The notes beneath the pieces are model-generated. The model was not told the origin of the DNA and did no database searches. It worked only from the letters and a program-made list of their open reading frames with translations. The position numbers and the translations under genes were made by a program. Shown piece by piece: positions 35,222 through 43,553 of a stretch of 64,000 nt of DNA (the stretch's first letter is position 1; every line of letters starts with the position of its first letter). Source of the DNA: Actinomadura oligospora ATCC 43269 (lineage in GTDB: Bacteria > Actinomycetota > Actinomycetes > Streptosporangiales > Streptosporangiaceae); contig NZ_JADG01000016.1 of NCBI RefSeq assembly GCF_000518265.1, positions 62,001 through 126,000 on the forward strand. Reading direction: 5' to 3'.

Positions 35222-36022
35222 GATGTGCGGCGTCCGCACGCGGCCGTCTGGGACCCCGAGCAGTACGGGGCCTTCGGGGGCGAGCGTGGCAGGGCCTTCT
35301 TCGAGCTGATCGCGCACGTCGGGCTGGAGCGCCCGGCCTACGCGGTCGATCTCGGCTGCGGTTCGGGCGAGCTGACCGCCGCGCTGGCGGCCCGCTGGCC
35401 GGACGCCGTGATCGACGGCTACGACAGCTCCCTGGAGATGGTCCAGGCCGCCCGCGCGCACGAGATCCCCGGACGGCTCGCCTTCGGCGTCTGGGACGTC
35501 GCGGACTGGCGTCCGGAGCGTCCGGTCGACCTGATCGTCGCCAACGCCGTCCTGCACTGGGTCCCGGAGCACGTCGAGCTGTTCCCGCGCTGGCTGGACG
35601 CGCTGACCGGCAGCGGCGTCCTCGCCTTCCAGGTGCCGGGCAACTTCGACGCGCCGAGCCATGTGCTGCTGCGGGACCTGTGCGAGTCGCCGCGCTGGCG
35701 CGACCGGCTCGGCGGGATCGTCCGGCCCGACCCGGTCCTCGGCCCGGCGGGCTACCTCGACGTCCTGACCCGGCTCGGCTGCCACGTGGACGCCTGGGAG
35801 ACCACCTACGCGCAGGTGCTCCAGGGCGACGACCCGGTGCTGGAGTGGGTCAAGGGGACGGCGCTGCGGCCCGTCCTGACCGCGCTGAACCCGTCCGACG
35901 CCGCCGAGTTCGTCGGCGCGTACCGGGAGCGCCTCCGCGGGGCCTACCCGCCTAGTTCCTACGGAACGGTGTTCCCGTTCCGGCGCATCTTCGTGGTCGC
36001 AGCCAAGCGCGCCGACCCCTAG
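35213..36022 (+). CDS. tam: trans-aconitate 2-methyltransferase-like SAM methyltransferase
   Basis: A 269-residue class I methyltransferase. The SAM motif is VDLGCGSGELT (about 44-54), with YDSS for the ribose and an ANAVLHWVPEH segment characteristic of Tam, which methylates trans-aconitate to remove an aconitase inhibitor. Length and the C-terminal YGTVFPFRRIFVVA also fit. Start ATG 35213 lies inside the third operator; a TTG one codon earlier is an alternative. Control by the divergent MarR is likely. Confidence 0.75.
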   Translation: MSRDVRRPHAAVWDPEQYGAFGGERGRAFFELIAHVGLERPAYAVDLGCGSGELTAALAARWPDAVIDGYDSSLEMVQAARAHEIPGRLAFGVWDVADWRPERPVDLIVANAVLHWVPEHVELFPRWLDALTGSGVLAFQVPGNFDAPSHVLLRDLCESPRWRDRLGGIVRPDPVLGPAGYLDVLTRLGCHVDAWETTYAQVLQGDDPVLEWVKGTALRPVLTALNPSDAAEFVGAYRERLRGAYPPSSYGTVFPFRRIFVVAAKRADP

Positions 36023-36026
36023 AGCA

Positions 36027-36100
36027 GGATGCCGTCCGCCGCGCGGGGGAAGCGATTCCGTTCCCCTGCGGTGCGTCACCCCGCGCGGCGGACGGCGTCC
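36027..36100. terminator. very long stem-loop between tam and the VOC gene
   Basis: Bases 36027-36048 pair with 36079-36100 in a 22-bp stem with one G-U pair, around a 30-base loop. It begins five bases after the tam stop and ends 22 bases before the next ATG. It may end tam transcription, or structure the leader of the next gene. Confidence 0.65.
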
Positions 36101-36122
36101 CATACCCTCCTAGGAGAACCCC

Positions 36123-36485
36123 ATGCCGATCAAGGGCTACCACCATGTCCAGATCGCGGCTCCCGCCGGATCCGAGGACGCCATGCGAGCCTTCTACGCC
36201 GGGGTGCTGGGCTTCACCGAGATCCCGAAGCCCCCGGAGCTGGCCAAGCGCGGCGGCGTCTGGTTCCGCGGCCCCGGGCTCGAACTGCACGTCGGTGTCG
36301 ACCCGGAGTTCCGCGCCCCGAAGAAGGCCCACCCCGCCTTCCTCGTGGACGGCCTGGACGCGCTCGCGGGCGACCTCCGCGCGGCCGGCCACGAGGTGAT
36401 CCCGGACGGCCTGTTCCCCGGATACCGGCGCTTCTACGCCACCGACCCCGCGGGCAACCGCCTGGAGTTCCTCCAGCCCGCGTGA
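36123..36485 (+). CDS. VOC (glyoxalase/bleomycin-resistance fold) protein
   Basis: A 120-residue metalloprotein of the vicinal oxygen chelate superfamily. Candidate metal ligands are His7/His8 in KGYHHVQI and Glu115 in NRLEFLQP. FYAGVLGF and YATDPAGNRLEF are typical. The subfamily and substrate cannot be set. AGGAG lies upstream of ATG 36123, and a terminator follows. Confidence 0.8.
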   Translation: MPIKGYHHVQIAAPAGSEDAMRAFYAGVLGFTEIPKPPELAKRGGVWFRGPGLELHVGVDPEFRAPKKAHPAFLVDGLDALAGDLRAAGHEVIPDGLFPGYRRFYATDPAGNRLEFLQPA

Positions 36486-36498
36486 CGGCGGAAACGCG

Positions 36499-36533
36499 AA
36501 GGGCGGCTCCCGCGTGGTGCGGGGGCCGCCCTT
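36499..36533 (+). terminator. intrinsic terminator with U-run
   Basis: AAGGGCGGCTCCCGC (36499-36513) pairs with GCGGGGGCCGCCCTT (36519-36533), one G-U pair, followed by TTTG. This is the most classical terminator in the window. Confidence 0.85.
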
Positions 36534-36575
36534 TTTGCTCGGACGCCTGGCCTGGACGCGTCCGGAGGACGCAGT

Positions 36576-37487
36576 TCAGCGGGTGGCGATCTCGGCGGGG
36601 TCGCGGACCGGGTCGGTCTCGGCCGCGCCGCCGGTCTCGGTCTCGGGCGCGTCCGGCTGCCCGGCCAGGACGCCCTCCTCGTCGGCGCCGTCCTCACGGC
36701 GGGCCTTGCGCTGGGCCTTCTCGGCCTTCGCGGCGGCCTTCTCCTCGGCGCGCTCGGCCTTCGCCTCGGCCTTGTCGGCCCTGGCCTGGGCCTTCTCCCG
36801 CTGCTTCTCCATCCGCTCCAGCTCCTTGCGGCGCCGCTTCGGATCGAGGTAGGGACGGGGCTCGAGGCCGGACAGGCCGTTCCAGGCGAGGTTGACGATG
36901 TGGGCGGCGACCTCCTCGCGGCCGGGTTTGCGCACGTCCAGCCACCACTGGCCGGTCAGCGCGACCATCCCGACGAGCGACTGCGCGTACATGGGCGCGG
37001 CCTTGTCGTCGTAGCCGTGGCGCTTGAACTCCTGCGCGAGGATGTGCTCGACCTCACCGGCGATCTCGCTCAGCAGGCTCGCGTAGGAGCCGGTGCCGGT
37101 GCCGCCGTGCGAGTCCCGGACCAGGATGCGGAACCCGTCCGGGCTCTCCTCGATGTACTCCAGCAGCCCGAGGGCGGCCTTCTCCAGCTTGGACCGGTAG
37201 TGGATCGCCGAGTTCAGGGCGTCGGTCACCAGGGAGAGCAGCCGCTCGAACTCGCGGTCCACCACGACCGCGTACAGGCCCTCCTTGCCGCCGAAGTGCT
37301 CGTACACCACCGGCTTGGAGACCCCCGCCGCGCTGGCGATCTCCTCCACCGAGGTGCCGTCCAGTCCCCGCTCGGCGAAGAGCGTCCGGCCGATGGTGAG
37401 GAGCTGCTCGCGTCGTTCCTTGCCGGTCATGCGCTTTCTGCGCGACCTTGGGGCGGGTTCAGTCACGTCGTCAATTGTGACGGTCAC
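36576..37487 (-). CDS. TetR-family regulator with coiled-coil tail, FasR-like
   Basis: About 303 residues. The N-terminal helix-turn-helix (about 20-70) contains MTGKERREQLL, TSVEEIASAAGVSKPVVYEHFGGKEGLY. The ligand domain includes YIEESPDGFRILVRDSHGG and MYAQSLVGMVALTGQWWLD, which resembles mycobacterial FasR, a lipid-responsive regulator of fatty-acid synthesis (from memory). After about residue 210 comes a Lys/Ala/Glu-rich coiled-coil tail of some 90 residues not typical of TetR. GTG 37487 overlaps the desaturase stop in GTGA, so the two are translated together and the regulator likely controls this lipid operon. Confidence 0.8.
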   Translation of the reverse strand: MTVTIDDVTEPAPRSRRKRMTGKERREQLLTIGRTLFAERGLDGTSVEEIASAAGVSKPVVYEHFGGKEGLYAVVVDREFERLLSLVTDALNSAIHYRSKLEKAALGLLEYIEESPDGFRILVRDSHGGTGTGSYASLLSEIAGEVEHILAQEFKRHGYDDKAAPMYAQSLVGMVALTGQWWLDVRKPGREEVAAHIVNLAWNGLSGLEPRPYLDPKRRRKELERMEKQREKAQARADKAEAKAERAEEKAAAKAEKAQRKARREDGADEEGVLAGQPDAPETETGGAAETDPVRDPAEIATR

Positions 37488-38503
37488 GCGGCCTTCTCGC
37501 CGCCCGGGGCGGCATCCGCGACCGTTTCGACGCCCGCGCGGCCGCCGGGCCGTCCGCCGGAGAGGCGCTTGGCCGCGAGGCGCTCGGTGTTCGGCCAGCG
37601 GACGCTCGTCGCCCACCCCAGCTTCTCGAACGCCCAGATGATCCGGGCGCTGATGTCGATCTGGCCCTTGAGGACGCCGTGCCGCGCGCACGTCGGGTCG
37701 GAGTGGTGCAGGTTGTGCCAGGACTCGCCCAGCGACGGGATCGCGAGCCACCACACGTTGCGGGACTTGTCACGCGCCTCGAAGTGCTCGGCGCCGAAGG
37801 TGTGGCAGATCGAGTTGATCGACCAGGTCACGTGGTGGACGAGGGTGACCCGGACGAGCCCGGCCCAGAAGAACGCGGTCAGCGCGCCCGCCCAGGACAT
37901 GGTGATCAGGCCGCCGAGCACGCCCGGGAGGATCAGGGTCACCGCGACCAGGCCCGGGAACCAGCGGTGCAGGGCCGCGATGTCGCGGTCCTTGAGCAGG
38001 TCCGGGGTGTAGCGGCGCTTGTTGGTGCGGTTGCCGTCGAACAGCCAGCCGTAGTGCGCCCAGGCGAGGCCCTTGGTGAGGGCCTTCCAGTCCGAGCCGA
38101 ACCGCCACGGCGAGTGCGGGTCGAGCTCCATGTCGGAGTGCTTGTGGTGCCGCCGGTGGTCGGCGACCCAGGTGATGACCGGGCCCTCCATGGCGAGGCT
38201 GCCCGCCACCGCCAGGAAGATCTTCAGGCCGCGGCCGGCCTTGAACGACCCGTGCGTGAAGTAGCGGTGGTACCCGACGGTGATGCCGCCCGCGGAGACC
38301 ACGTAGAAGACCGCGGTGAGGACGACGTCGGTCCAGCCGAGGAAGCGGCCCCAGAGCATCGGGACGGCGGCGAGGAGCGCGAGGAACGGGACACCGGTGA
38401 ACACCGCGACGAGGACCTTCTCGGCCGTCCCCTGGGGCTCGGCGTCGAACTCCGGTTGTGCCTTGCGTCGCTCCGTTGCGTCGACGACGGGGGCTGAGGA
38501 CAT
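37484..38503 (-). CDS. membrane acyl-CoA/fatty-acid desaturase
   Basis: A 339-residue di-iron desaturase with four membrane helices. The three histidine boxes are present: HRYFTH (about 82-87), HRRHH (about 118-122) and HNLHH (about 258-262). It introduces a double bond (probably delta-9) into fatty acyl chains, as DesA3-type enzymes do. ATG 38503 has AGGAAG upstream; a start 16 codons earlier lacks support. It heads an operon with the TetR gene. Tandem TACG-N4-CGTA repeats lie 52-78 bases upstream. Confidence 0.9.
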   Translation of the reverse strand: MSSAPVVDATERRKAQPEFDAEPQGTAEKVLVAVFTGVPFLALLAAVPMLWGRFLGWTDVVLTAVFYVVSAGGITVGYHRYFTHGSFKAGRGLKIFLAVAGSLAMEGPVITWVADHRRHHKHSDMELDPHSPWRFGSDWKALTKGLAWAHYGWLFDGNRTNKRRYTPDLLKDRDIAALHRWFPGLVAVTLILPGVLGGLITMSWAGALTAFFWAGLVRVTLVHHVTWSINSICHTFGAEHFEARDKSRNVWWLAIPSLGESWHNLHHSDPTCARHGVLKGQIDISARIIWAFEKLGWATSVRWPNTERLAAKRLSGGRPGGRAGVETVADAAPGGEKAA

Positions 38504-38554
38504 GCGACACCACTTCTTCCTGCTCAGAGGGCGCTCTCTCCCGAAGCGCATACC

Positions 38555-38581
38555 TACGTCACCGTAACCTACGCTCCCGTA
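38555..38581. promoter_or_regulatory. tandem TACG-N4-CGTA operator-like repeats
   Basis: TACGTCACCGTA (38555-38566) and TACGCTCCCGTA (38570-38581) are two small palindromes in direct tandem with a 15-base period. They lie in the desaturase leader/promoter and are candidate sites for the TetR protein of the operon. Confidence 0.5.
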
Positions 38582-38587
38582 AGTAAA

Positions 38588-38626
38588 CAGCGGCCGAAAG
38601 TAAAATCGCTCACAGCGGCCGAAAGT
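38588..38626. repeat. 14-bp direct repeat in the desaturase upstream region
   Basis: CAGCGGCCGAAAGT occurs at 38588-38601 and again at 38613-38626, 25 bases apart. It lies just beyond the tandem palindromes in the gap between the desaturase and the ADP-ribosylglycohydrolase, and could bind an activator. Confidence 0.5.
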
Positions 38627-38750
38627 CGCGTTACGGTCACCATGCGGTCACCCCGCGCCGCATCCGCCCGACCTCCGACCTCACGACCCCAGACCTCCCC
38701 ACCCCTCAGGCAGCCCGCACGCTCGGACCCCTCACCCGGACGGAGCCCGC

Positions 38751-39623
38751 ATGGCACCTCTCACCCGCGCCCTCGCGTCCCTGGACGGACTCTCGGTCGG
38801 CGACGCCTTCGGCAACCGGTTCTTCGAACCCGACAACCGTGACCTCGCGCCCGACCGCGACCTGCCGCCCACGCCCTGGGCCTGGTCGGACGACACCGAG
38901 ATGGCCTGCACGATCGTGGACGTCCTCGCCCGGCACGACCGGATCGAGCAGGACGACCTCGCCGCCCGCTTCGCCGAGCGCATGGACGTCGGCCGCCGGT
39001 ACGGCGTCGGCGCGGCCGAGCTGCTGACCCGCGTCCGCTCCGGCCACGACTGGCGGGTCGCCGCCTGCGACTCCTTCGACGGCAAGGGCTCCTACGGCAA
39101 CGGCGCGGCGATGCGCGTGGCCCCGCTCGGCGCCTACTTCGCCGACGATCCGGACCGTGCGGCGCAGGAGGCCGAGCTGTCCGCCGAGGTCACCCACGTC
39201 CACCCGGAGGGCGTCGCCGGGGCGGTGGCGGTCGCGGTCGCGGCGGCCTACGTCACCCGCACGGACGAGCCGTCCCCGCGCGATGTGATCGAAATCGCCC
39301 TCGACCACACGCCCGCTTCGGGGCAGTACGTCCGGCGCGGGCTGCGCCGGGCCCTGAACCTGCTCCGGCACGCGCCCAAGGAGGCCGCGCACGAGCTCGG
39401 GAACGGCTCCCGGATCTCCGCGCAGGACACCGTCCCGTTCTGCCTGTGGGCCGTCGCCACCCACCTGGACGACTACGAGCGGGCCGTCCGCGCGTGCGCG
39501 TCCGTCGGGGGCGACATGGACACCACGGCGGCCATCGTGGGCGGGATCCTGGGCGTCCGGACGTCCCCGCCCGCGGACTGGCTGGAGGCCCGGGAGCCCC
39601 TGCCCGAATGGCTCGGGGCCTGA
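38751..39623 (+). CDS. ADP-ribosylglycohydrolase family protein
   Basis: A 290-residue all-helical DraG-type hydrolase that removes ADP-ribose from proteins or small molecules. Two metal-binding motifs typical of the family are present: SDDTEM (46-51) and GGDMDTTAAIVGG (about 245-257), along with GSYGNGAAMR (about 112-121). It is divergent from the desaturase operon and followed by a tRNA gene. No ADP-ribosyltransferase partner is seen nearby, so the substrate is open. Confidence 0.87.
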   Translation: MAPLTRALASLDGLSVGDAFGNRFFEPDNRDLAPDRDLPPTPWAWSDDTEMACTIVDVLARHDRIEQDDLAARFAERMDVGRRYGVGAAELLTRVRSGHDWRVAACDSFDGKGSYGNGAAMRVAPLGAYFADDPDRAAQEAELSAEVTHVHPEGVAGAVAVAVAAAYVTRTDEPSPRDVIEIALDHTPASGQYVRRGLRRALNLLRHAPKEAAHELGNGSRISAQDTVPFCLWAVATHLDDYERAVRACASVGGDMDTTAAIVGGILGVRTSPPADWLEAREPLPEWLGA

Positions 39624-39697
39624 AAAGGGGTACCGGAGGCGGGGCCCGGCTTCGGTATCCTTGCGGTGATCGGCGGGGCGCTCGTCCCGCCGTGCGG

Positions 39698-39769
39698 TCC
39701 GGCGTGGTGTAACTGGCAGCACAAGGGTTTTTGGTGCCCTTAGACAAGGTTCGAATCCTTGCGCCGGAG
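39698..39769 (+). tRNA. tRNA-Gln (UUG)
   Basis: A complete cloverleaf can be drawn: acceptor TCCGGCG/CGCCGGA, D-arm GTG...CAC, anticodon loop TTTTGGT with anticodon TTG, T-arm CAAGG-TTCGAAT-CCTTG and discriminator G. CCA is not encoded. It matches the E. coli tRNA-Gln loop pattern. Confidence 0.9.
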
Positions 39770-39948
39770 CTGACCGGCTTCCTCCCGCCTCGGGTGCTGG
39801 CTGACAGATCCGGGCCGGACGGTATCCTTCGGGTGTCGGGTGCGCTCTGACCTGCTCCGCCGCCTTCCGCGCACCGGTCGGCGGCAGGCAACGATCGCAG
39901 GCGCGCATCTCGTCACAACACCCGTCCGCGATGCCGAGGAGCCTCCTA

Positions 39949-41430
39949 GTGAGTGCCAGCCGCCCGGCTGCCGTCATCGTCCTCGCCGCAGGTGAGGGCT
40001 CCCGGATGAAGTCCCGTACCTCCAAGGTCCTGCACGAGCTGTGCGGGCGCTCCATGCTGGGCCACGTGCTGGCCGCCGCCGGAGCCCTGGACCCCGAGCG
40101 GACGCTCGTGGTCGTCGGCCACCGGCGCGAGCAGGTGATCGAGCACCTCCAGGGGGCCGCGCCGCACGCCGTCCCGGTCGTCCAGGAGCGTCAGGGCGGC
40201 ACCGGTCACGCCGTCCGCACCGCCCTGGAGCAGGTCGGAGAGCTCCACGGGACCGTGGTCGTCACCAACGGCGACCACCCGCTGCTGCGCGGCGAGACCC
40301 TCGCCGAACTCGTGCGCACGCACGAGGACGAGGGCAACGCCGTGACCGTCCTGACCACCGAGATGCCCGACGCCACCGGCTACGGCCGCATCCTCCGGGA
40401 GGGGGACGGCGCGGTCGCGGGCATCGTCGAGCACAAGGACGCCACCGAGGCCCAGCGCGGCGTCCGCGAGATCAACGTCGGCATGTACGCCTTCGACGGC
40501 GCGCTGCTGGCGGGCGCCCTCAAGCGCGTCAGCACCGACAACGCCAGCGGTGAGGAGTATCTCACCGACGTCGTCGCGATCCTGCGCGGGGACGGCCACC
40601 GCGCCGGCGCCCACCTGGTCCCGGACTGGGTGGAGACCCAGGGCGTGAACGACCGGGTCCAGCTCGCCCAGGCCCGCCGCCAGCTCAACGACCGCCTCCT
40701 GGAGTCCCTCATGCGCGCGGGGGTCACCATCGTCGACCCCGCGTCGGTCTGGGTGGACGTCCAGGTCACCGCCGAACCGGACGCGGTCGTCCACCCGAAC
40801 ACCCAGCTCCACGGCGCCACCCGGCTCGCCGCCGGCGCCGAGGTCGGCCCCGGCTGCACCCTCACCGACACCACGGTCGGCGAGGACGCCCGCGTCGTCA
40901 ACGCGGTCTGCGTCGAGGCCGAGATCGGCCCGGAGGCCAACGTCGGCCCCTACGCCTACCTGCGCCCCGGCACGCGGCTCGACCGCAGGGCCAAGGCGGG
41001 TACGTACGTCGAGATGAAGAACTCGCACGTCGGCGAGGGGGCGAAGGTCCCGCACCTCACCTACGCCGGGGACGCCGAGATCGGCCCGGGCGCCAACATC
41101 GGCGCGGGCACGATCTTCGCCAACTACGACGGCGTCACCAAGTCCCGGACCGTGATCGGGACCCGCGCGTTCGTCGGCAGCAACACGGTGCTGATCGCGC
41201 CGGTCGAGGTCGGCGACGGCGCGACGACCGCCGCCGGGTCGGCGATCACCAATGACGTGCCGCACGGCGCCATCGCCGTCGCCCGAGGGCGGCAGCGCAA
41301 CATCGAGGGGTGGGTCGAGCGCAGGCGCGCCGGCACCCCCTACGCCGAGGCGGCGCGCCGGGCCCGCGAGAACGAGGGCCCGGAGCGGGAAGAGATCCCG
41401 GAGCGGGACGAGAACAGGGCCGGCGAGTGA
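39949..41430 (+). CDS. glmU: bifunctional UDP-N-acetylglucosamine pyrophosphorylase / glucosamine-1-phosphate acetyltransferase
   Basis: A 493-residue enzyme making UDP-GlcNAc for the cell wall. The N-terminal uridyltransferase half has LAAGEGSRMKS (12-22), KVLHEL and a NGDHPLL variant of the usual GDxPLL. The C-terminal half (about 245-450) is a left-handed beta-helix of hexapeptide repeats with NYDGVTKSRTVIG and acetyl-CoA-site residues. A charged tail ends it. GTG 39949 is chosen because GAGGAG lies 9 bases upstream; ATG 39931 overlaps that site. prs follows 34 bases later. Confidence 0.94.
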   Translation: MSASRPAAVIVLAAGEGSRMKSRTSKVLHELCGRSMLGHVLAAAGALDPERTLVVVGHRREQVIEHLQGAAPHAVPVVQERQGGTGHAVRTALEQVGELHGTVVVTNGDHPLLRGETLAELVRTHEDEGNAVTVLTTEMPDATGYGRILREGDGAVAGIVEHKDATEAQRGVREINVGMYAFDGALLAGALKRVSTDNASGEEYLTDVVAILRGDGHRAGAHLVPDWVETQGVNDRVQLAQARRQLNDRLLESLMRAGVTIVDPASVWVDVQVTAEPDAVVHPNTQLHGATRLAAGAEVGPGCTLTDTTVGEDARVVNAVCVEAEIGPEANVGPYAYLRPGTRLDRRAKAGTYVEMKNSHVGEGAKVPHLTYAGDAEIGPGANIGAGTIFANYDGVTKSRTVIGTRAFVGSNTVLIAPVEVGDGATTAAGSAITNDVPHGAIAVARGRQRNIEGWVERRRAGTPYAEAARRARENEGPEREEIPERDENRAGE

Positions 41431-41464
41431 ACGGCGCAACGAACTCTGAGGGGGAGTCGTCCAA

Positions 41465-42445
41465 GTGAGTGGGATCATGACCAGCGGCCAGAAGAAGATG
41501 ATGCTCTTCACCGGCCGCGCCCACCCGGAACTGGCCAAAGAGGTCGCGGCGAACCTCGACGTCGAGCTGACGCCGACCTCCGCCTACGACTTCGCCAACG
41601 GGGAGACCTTCGTCCGGTTCCTGGAGTCGGTCCGTGGCAGCGACGCGTTCGTGATCCAGAGCCACACCGCGCCGATCAACCAGTGGATCATGGAGCAGCT
41701 GATCATGGTGGACGCGCTGAAGCGCGCCTCCGCCAAGCGGATCACCGTGGTCGCGCCGTTCTTCGGCTACGCGCGGCAGGACAAGAAGCACCGCGGCCGT
41801 GAGCCGATCTCGGCCCGGCTGATGGCCGACCTGTTCAAGACCGCGGGCGCGGACCGGCTGATCACCGTCGACCTGCACACCGCGCAGATCCAGGGCTTCT
41901 TCGACGGCCCGGTCGACCACCTGTTCGCGCTGGACCTGCTGGCCGACCACTTCGAGGACAAGCTCGACCTGTCCCAGGTCACCGTGGTCGCGCCGGACGC
42001 CGGCCGGGTGCGGGTCACCGAGCGCTGGTCGGACCGGCTCGGCGGCGTGCCGATGGCGATCATCCACAAGAAGCGCGACCCGGACGTGGCCAACGAGGTC
42101 AAGGTGTTCGACGTGGTCGGCGACGTCAAGGGCCGCACCTGCGTGGTCGTCGACGACATGATCGACACCGCCGGGACGATCGTGAAGGCCGCCGACGCCC
42201 TGTTCGAGCACGGCGCGACCAAGGTCGTCGTCGCCGCCACCCACGGCGTGCTGTCCGGCCCGGCCGTGGACCGGATGAAGAACTCCAGGATCTCCGAGGT
42301 GGTGCTGACCAACACGCTGCCGATCCCGGAGGACAAGCAGTTCGACAAGCTGACCGTCCTGTCGATCGCACCGCTGGTCGCCCGCGCGATCCACGAGGTG
42401 TTCTCCGACGGCTCGGTGACCAGCCTGTTCGGCGGTCACAGCTGA
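41465..42445 (+). CDS. prs: ribose-phosphate pyrophosphokinase
   Basis: A 326-residue class I PRPP synthase, which converts ribose-5-phosphate and ATP to PRPP. Motifs: FANGETFVRF, the ATP-binding FGYARQDKKHRGREPISA, the ITVDLHTAQIQGFF flag region and the PRPP-binding VVVDDMIDTAGTI. GTG 41465 follows GAGGGGGAG; ATG 41477 is an alternative. It lies after glmU, as in mycobacteria, and ends at a strong stem. Confidence 0.94.
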   Translation: MSGIMTSGQKKMMLFTGRAHPELAKEVAANLDVELTPTSAYDFANGETFVRFLESVRGSDAFVIQSHTAPINQWIMEQLIMVDALKRASAKRITVVAPFFGYARQDKKHRGREPISARLMADLFKTAGADRLITVDLHTAQIQGFFDGPVDHLFALDLLADHFEDKLDLSQVTVVAPDAGRVRVTERWSDRLGGVPMAIIHKKRDPDVANEVKVFDVVGDVKGRTCVVVDDMIDTAGTIVKAADALFEHGATKVVVAATHGVLSGPAVDRMKNSRISEVVLTNTLPIPEDKQFDKLTVLSIAPLVARAIHEVFSDGSVTSLFGGHS

Positions 42446-42455
42446 TCGACCCCGA

Positions 42456-42490
42456 CGAACGCCCGGTCCGCCTCGCGGGCCGGGCGTTCG
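42456..42490 (+). terminator. terminator after prs
   Basis: CGAACGCCCGG (42456-42466) pairs perfectly with CCGGGCGTTCG (42480-42490) around a 13-base loop. Confidence 0.65.
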
Positions 42491-42825
42491 CGCGTTCCCG
42501 GCCTCTTTCCCGGCCCCGTGACCTGGGCGATCAAGGGTGGATCGTCCCGATGAGCCCGTTCCGTGCTCACGCAAAGCGGCGGTCGGTGGGCTGAGGCGTT
42601 CCGGCCATCGGCTAGACTCTGTGAATCCGCGTATGCCCCCGGGTCGGTTCAGTGCGGCCCTGGCAGTGGAACCTGGACAGGTTCCGCACTCCCCGGGGGA
42701 CCGCGAACGAGTCTTCGAGGCGCATGACGCATCGCATGACGCATCGAGCAACGCCTGATTTCGCACTGTCCGTAGCGGACGACCGTGTGGTCGGCCGTGG
42801 ATCGCAACAACGAGGAGTTTTCGCC
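42491..42825 (+). promoter_or_regulatory. promoter and long structured leader of rplY
   Basis: This 335-base gap has no gene. TAGACT (42613-42618) is a candidate -10, giving a leader of about 200 bases. The leader holds an exact 12-bp tandem repeat GCATGACGCATC (42722-42733, 42734-42745) and two small hairpins, GTCCG-TAG-CGGAC (42768-42780) and CGACC-GTGT-GGTCG (42780-42793), just before the GAGGAG ribosome site. Autogenous control is possible. Confidence 0.4.
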
Positions 42826-43452
42826 GTGTCCGAGGTACGCATCGCCGCCGAGCCGCGCACCGAGTTCGGTAAGGGTGCCGCGCGGCGCACCCGCCGGGCC
42901 GGCAAGGTGCCCGCCGTCCTCTACGGCCACGGCACCGACCCCGTGCACATCACGCTGCCGGGCCACGAGCTCATGCTCGCCCTGAAGACCCAGAACGTGC
43001 TGCTGACGATCGAGGTCGACGGCAAGGACGCCGAGCTGGCCCTGCCGAAGGACGTCCAGCGCGACCCGATCAAGGGCTTCATCGAGCACGTCGACCTGCT
43101 CGCGGTGAAGCGCGGCGAGAAGGTCACCGTCGAGATCCCGGTGAACGTGGTCGGCGACGTCATCGCCGGCGGCCTGGTGGCCCAGGAGACCGTCCAGCTG
43201 TCGGTCGAGGCCGAGGCCACCCACATCCCGACCGCCGTGGACGTCTCGATCGACGGCCTGGAGATCGGCACCCAGGTGCACGCCTCCTCCCTCGCGCTGC
43301 CGGCCGGCGTCACCCTGGTCACCGACCCCGAGACGCTGATCCTGCAGATCAACGACGCGTCGGTCTCCGCGGGCGACACCGAGGGCGAGGCCGCCGAGGC
43401 CACGACCGAGGTTCCGACCGAGGCCGAGGCCGCCGAGGCCGCCGCCGAGTGA
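42826..43452 (+). CDS. rplY: 50S ribosomal protein L25/general stress protein Ctc
   Basis: A 208-residue two-domain L25 of the TL5/Ctc type. The N-terminal 5S rRNA-binding domain (about 1-92) contains RTEFGKGAARRTRRAGKVPAVLYG; the C-terminal domain (about 95-185) has VPVNVVGDV-like IPVNVVGDVIAGG. An Ala/Glu/Thr-rich tail ends the protein. GTG 42826 has GAGGAG 9-14 bases upstream; longer in-frame starts translate leader repeats. It is followed by a terminator, then pth. Confidence 0.93.
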   Translation: MSEVRIAAEPRTEFGKGAARRTRRAGKVPAVLYGHGTDPVHITLPGHELMLALKTQNVLLTIEVDGKDAELALPKDVQRDPIKGFIEHVDLLAVKRGEKVTVEIPVNVVGDVIAGGLVAQETVQLSVEAEATHIPTAVDVSIDGLEIGTQVHASSLALPAGVTLVTDPETLILQINDASVSAGDTEGEAAEATTEVPTEAEAAEAAAE

Positions 43453-43490
43453 CGACCGGTCCGGTCTGACGCTCGTTCAGCAAGTCTTGA

Positions 43491-43532
43491 GCACGGCCCC
43501 CTCCGGTGCGTCCGCACCGGAGGGGGCCGTGC
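43491..43532 (+). terminator. 20-bp terminator stem between rplY and pth
   Basis: The arms 43491-43509 and 43514-43532 pair perfectly around a GTCC loop, a near-ideal terminator followed by CCGTTTCT. pth may therefore depend on read-through or its own promoter. Confidence 0.75.
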
Positions 43533-43553
43533 CCGTTTCTCCGAGGAACCGTG

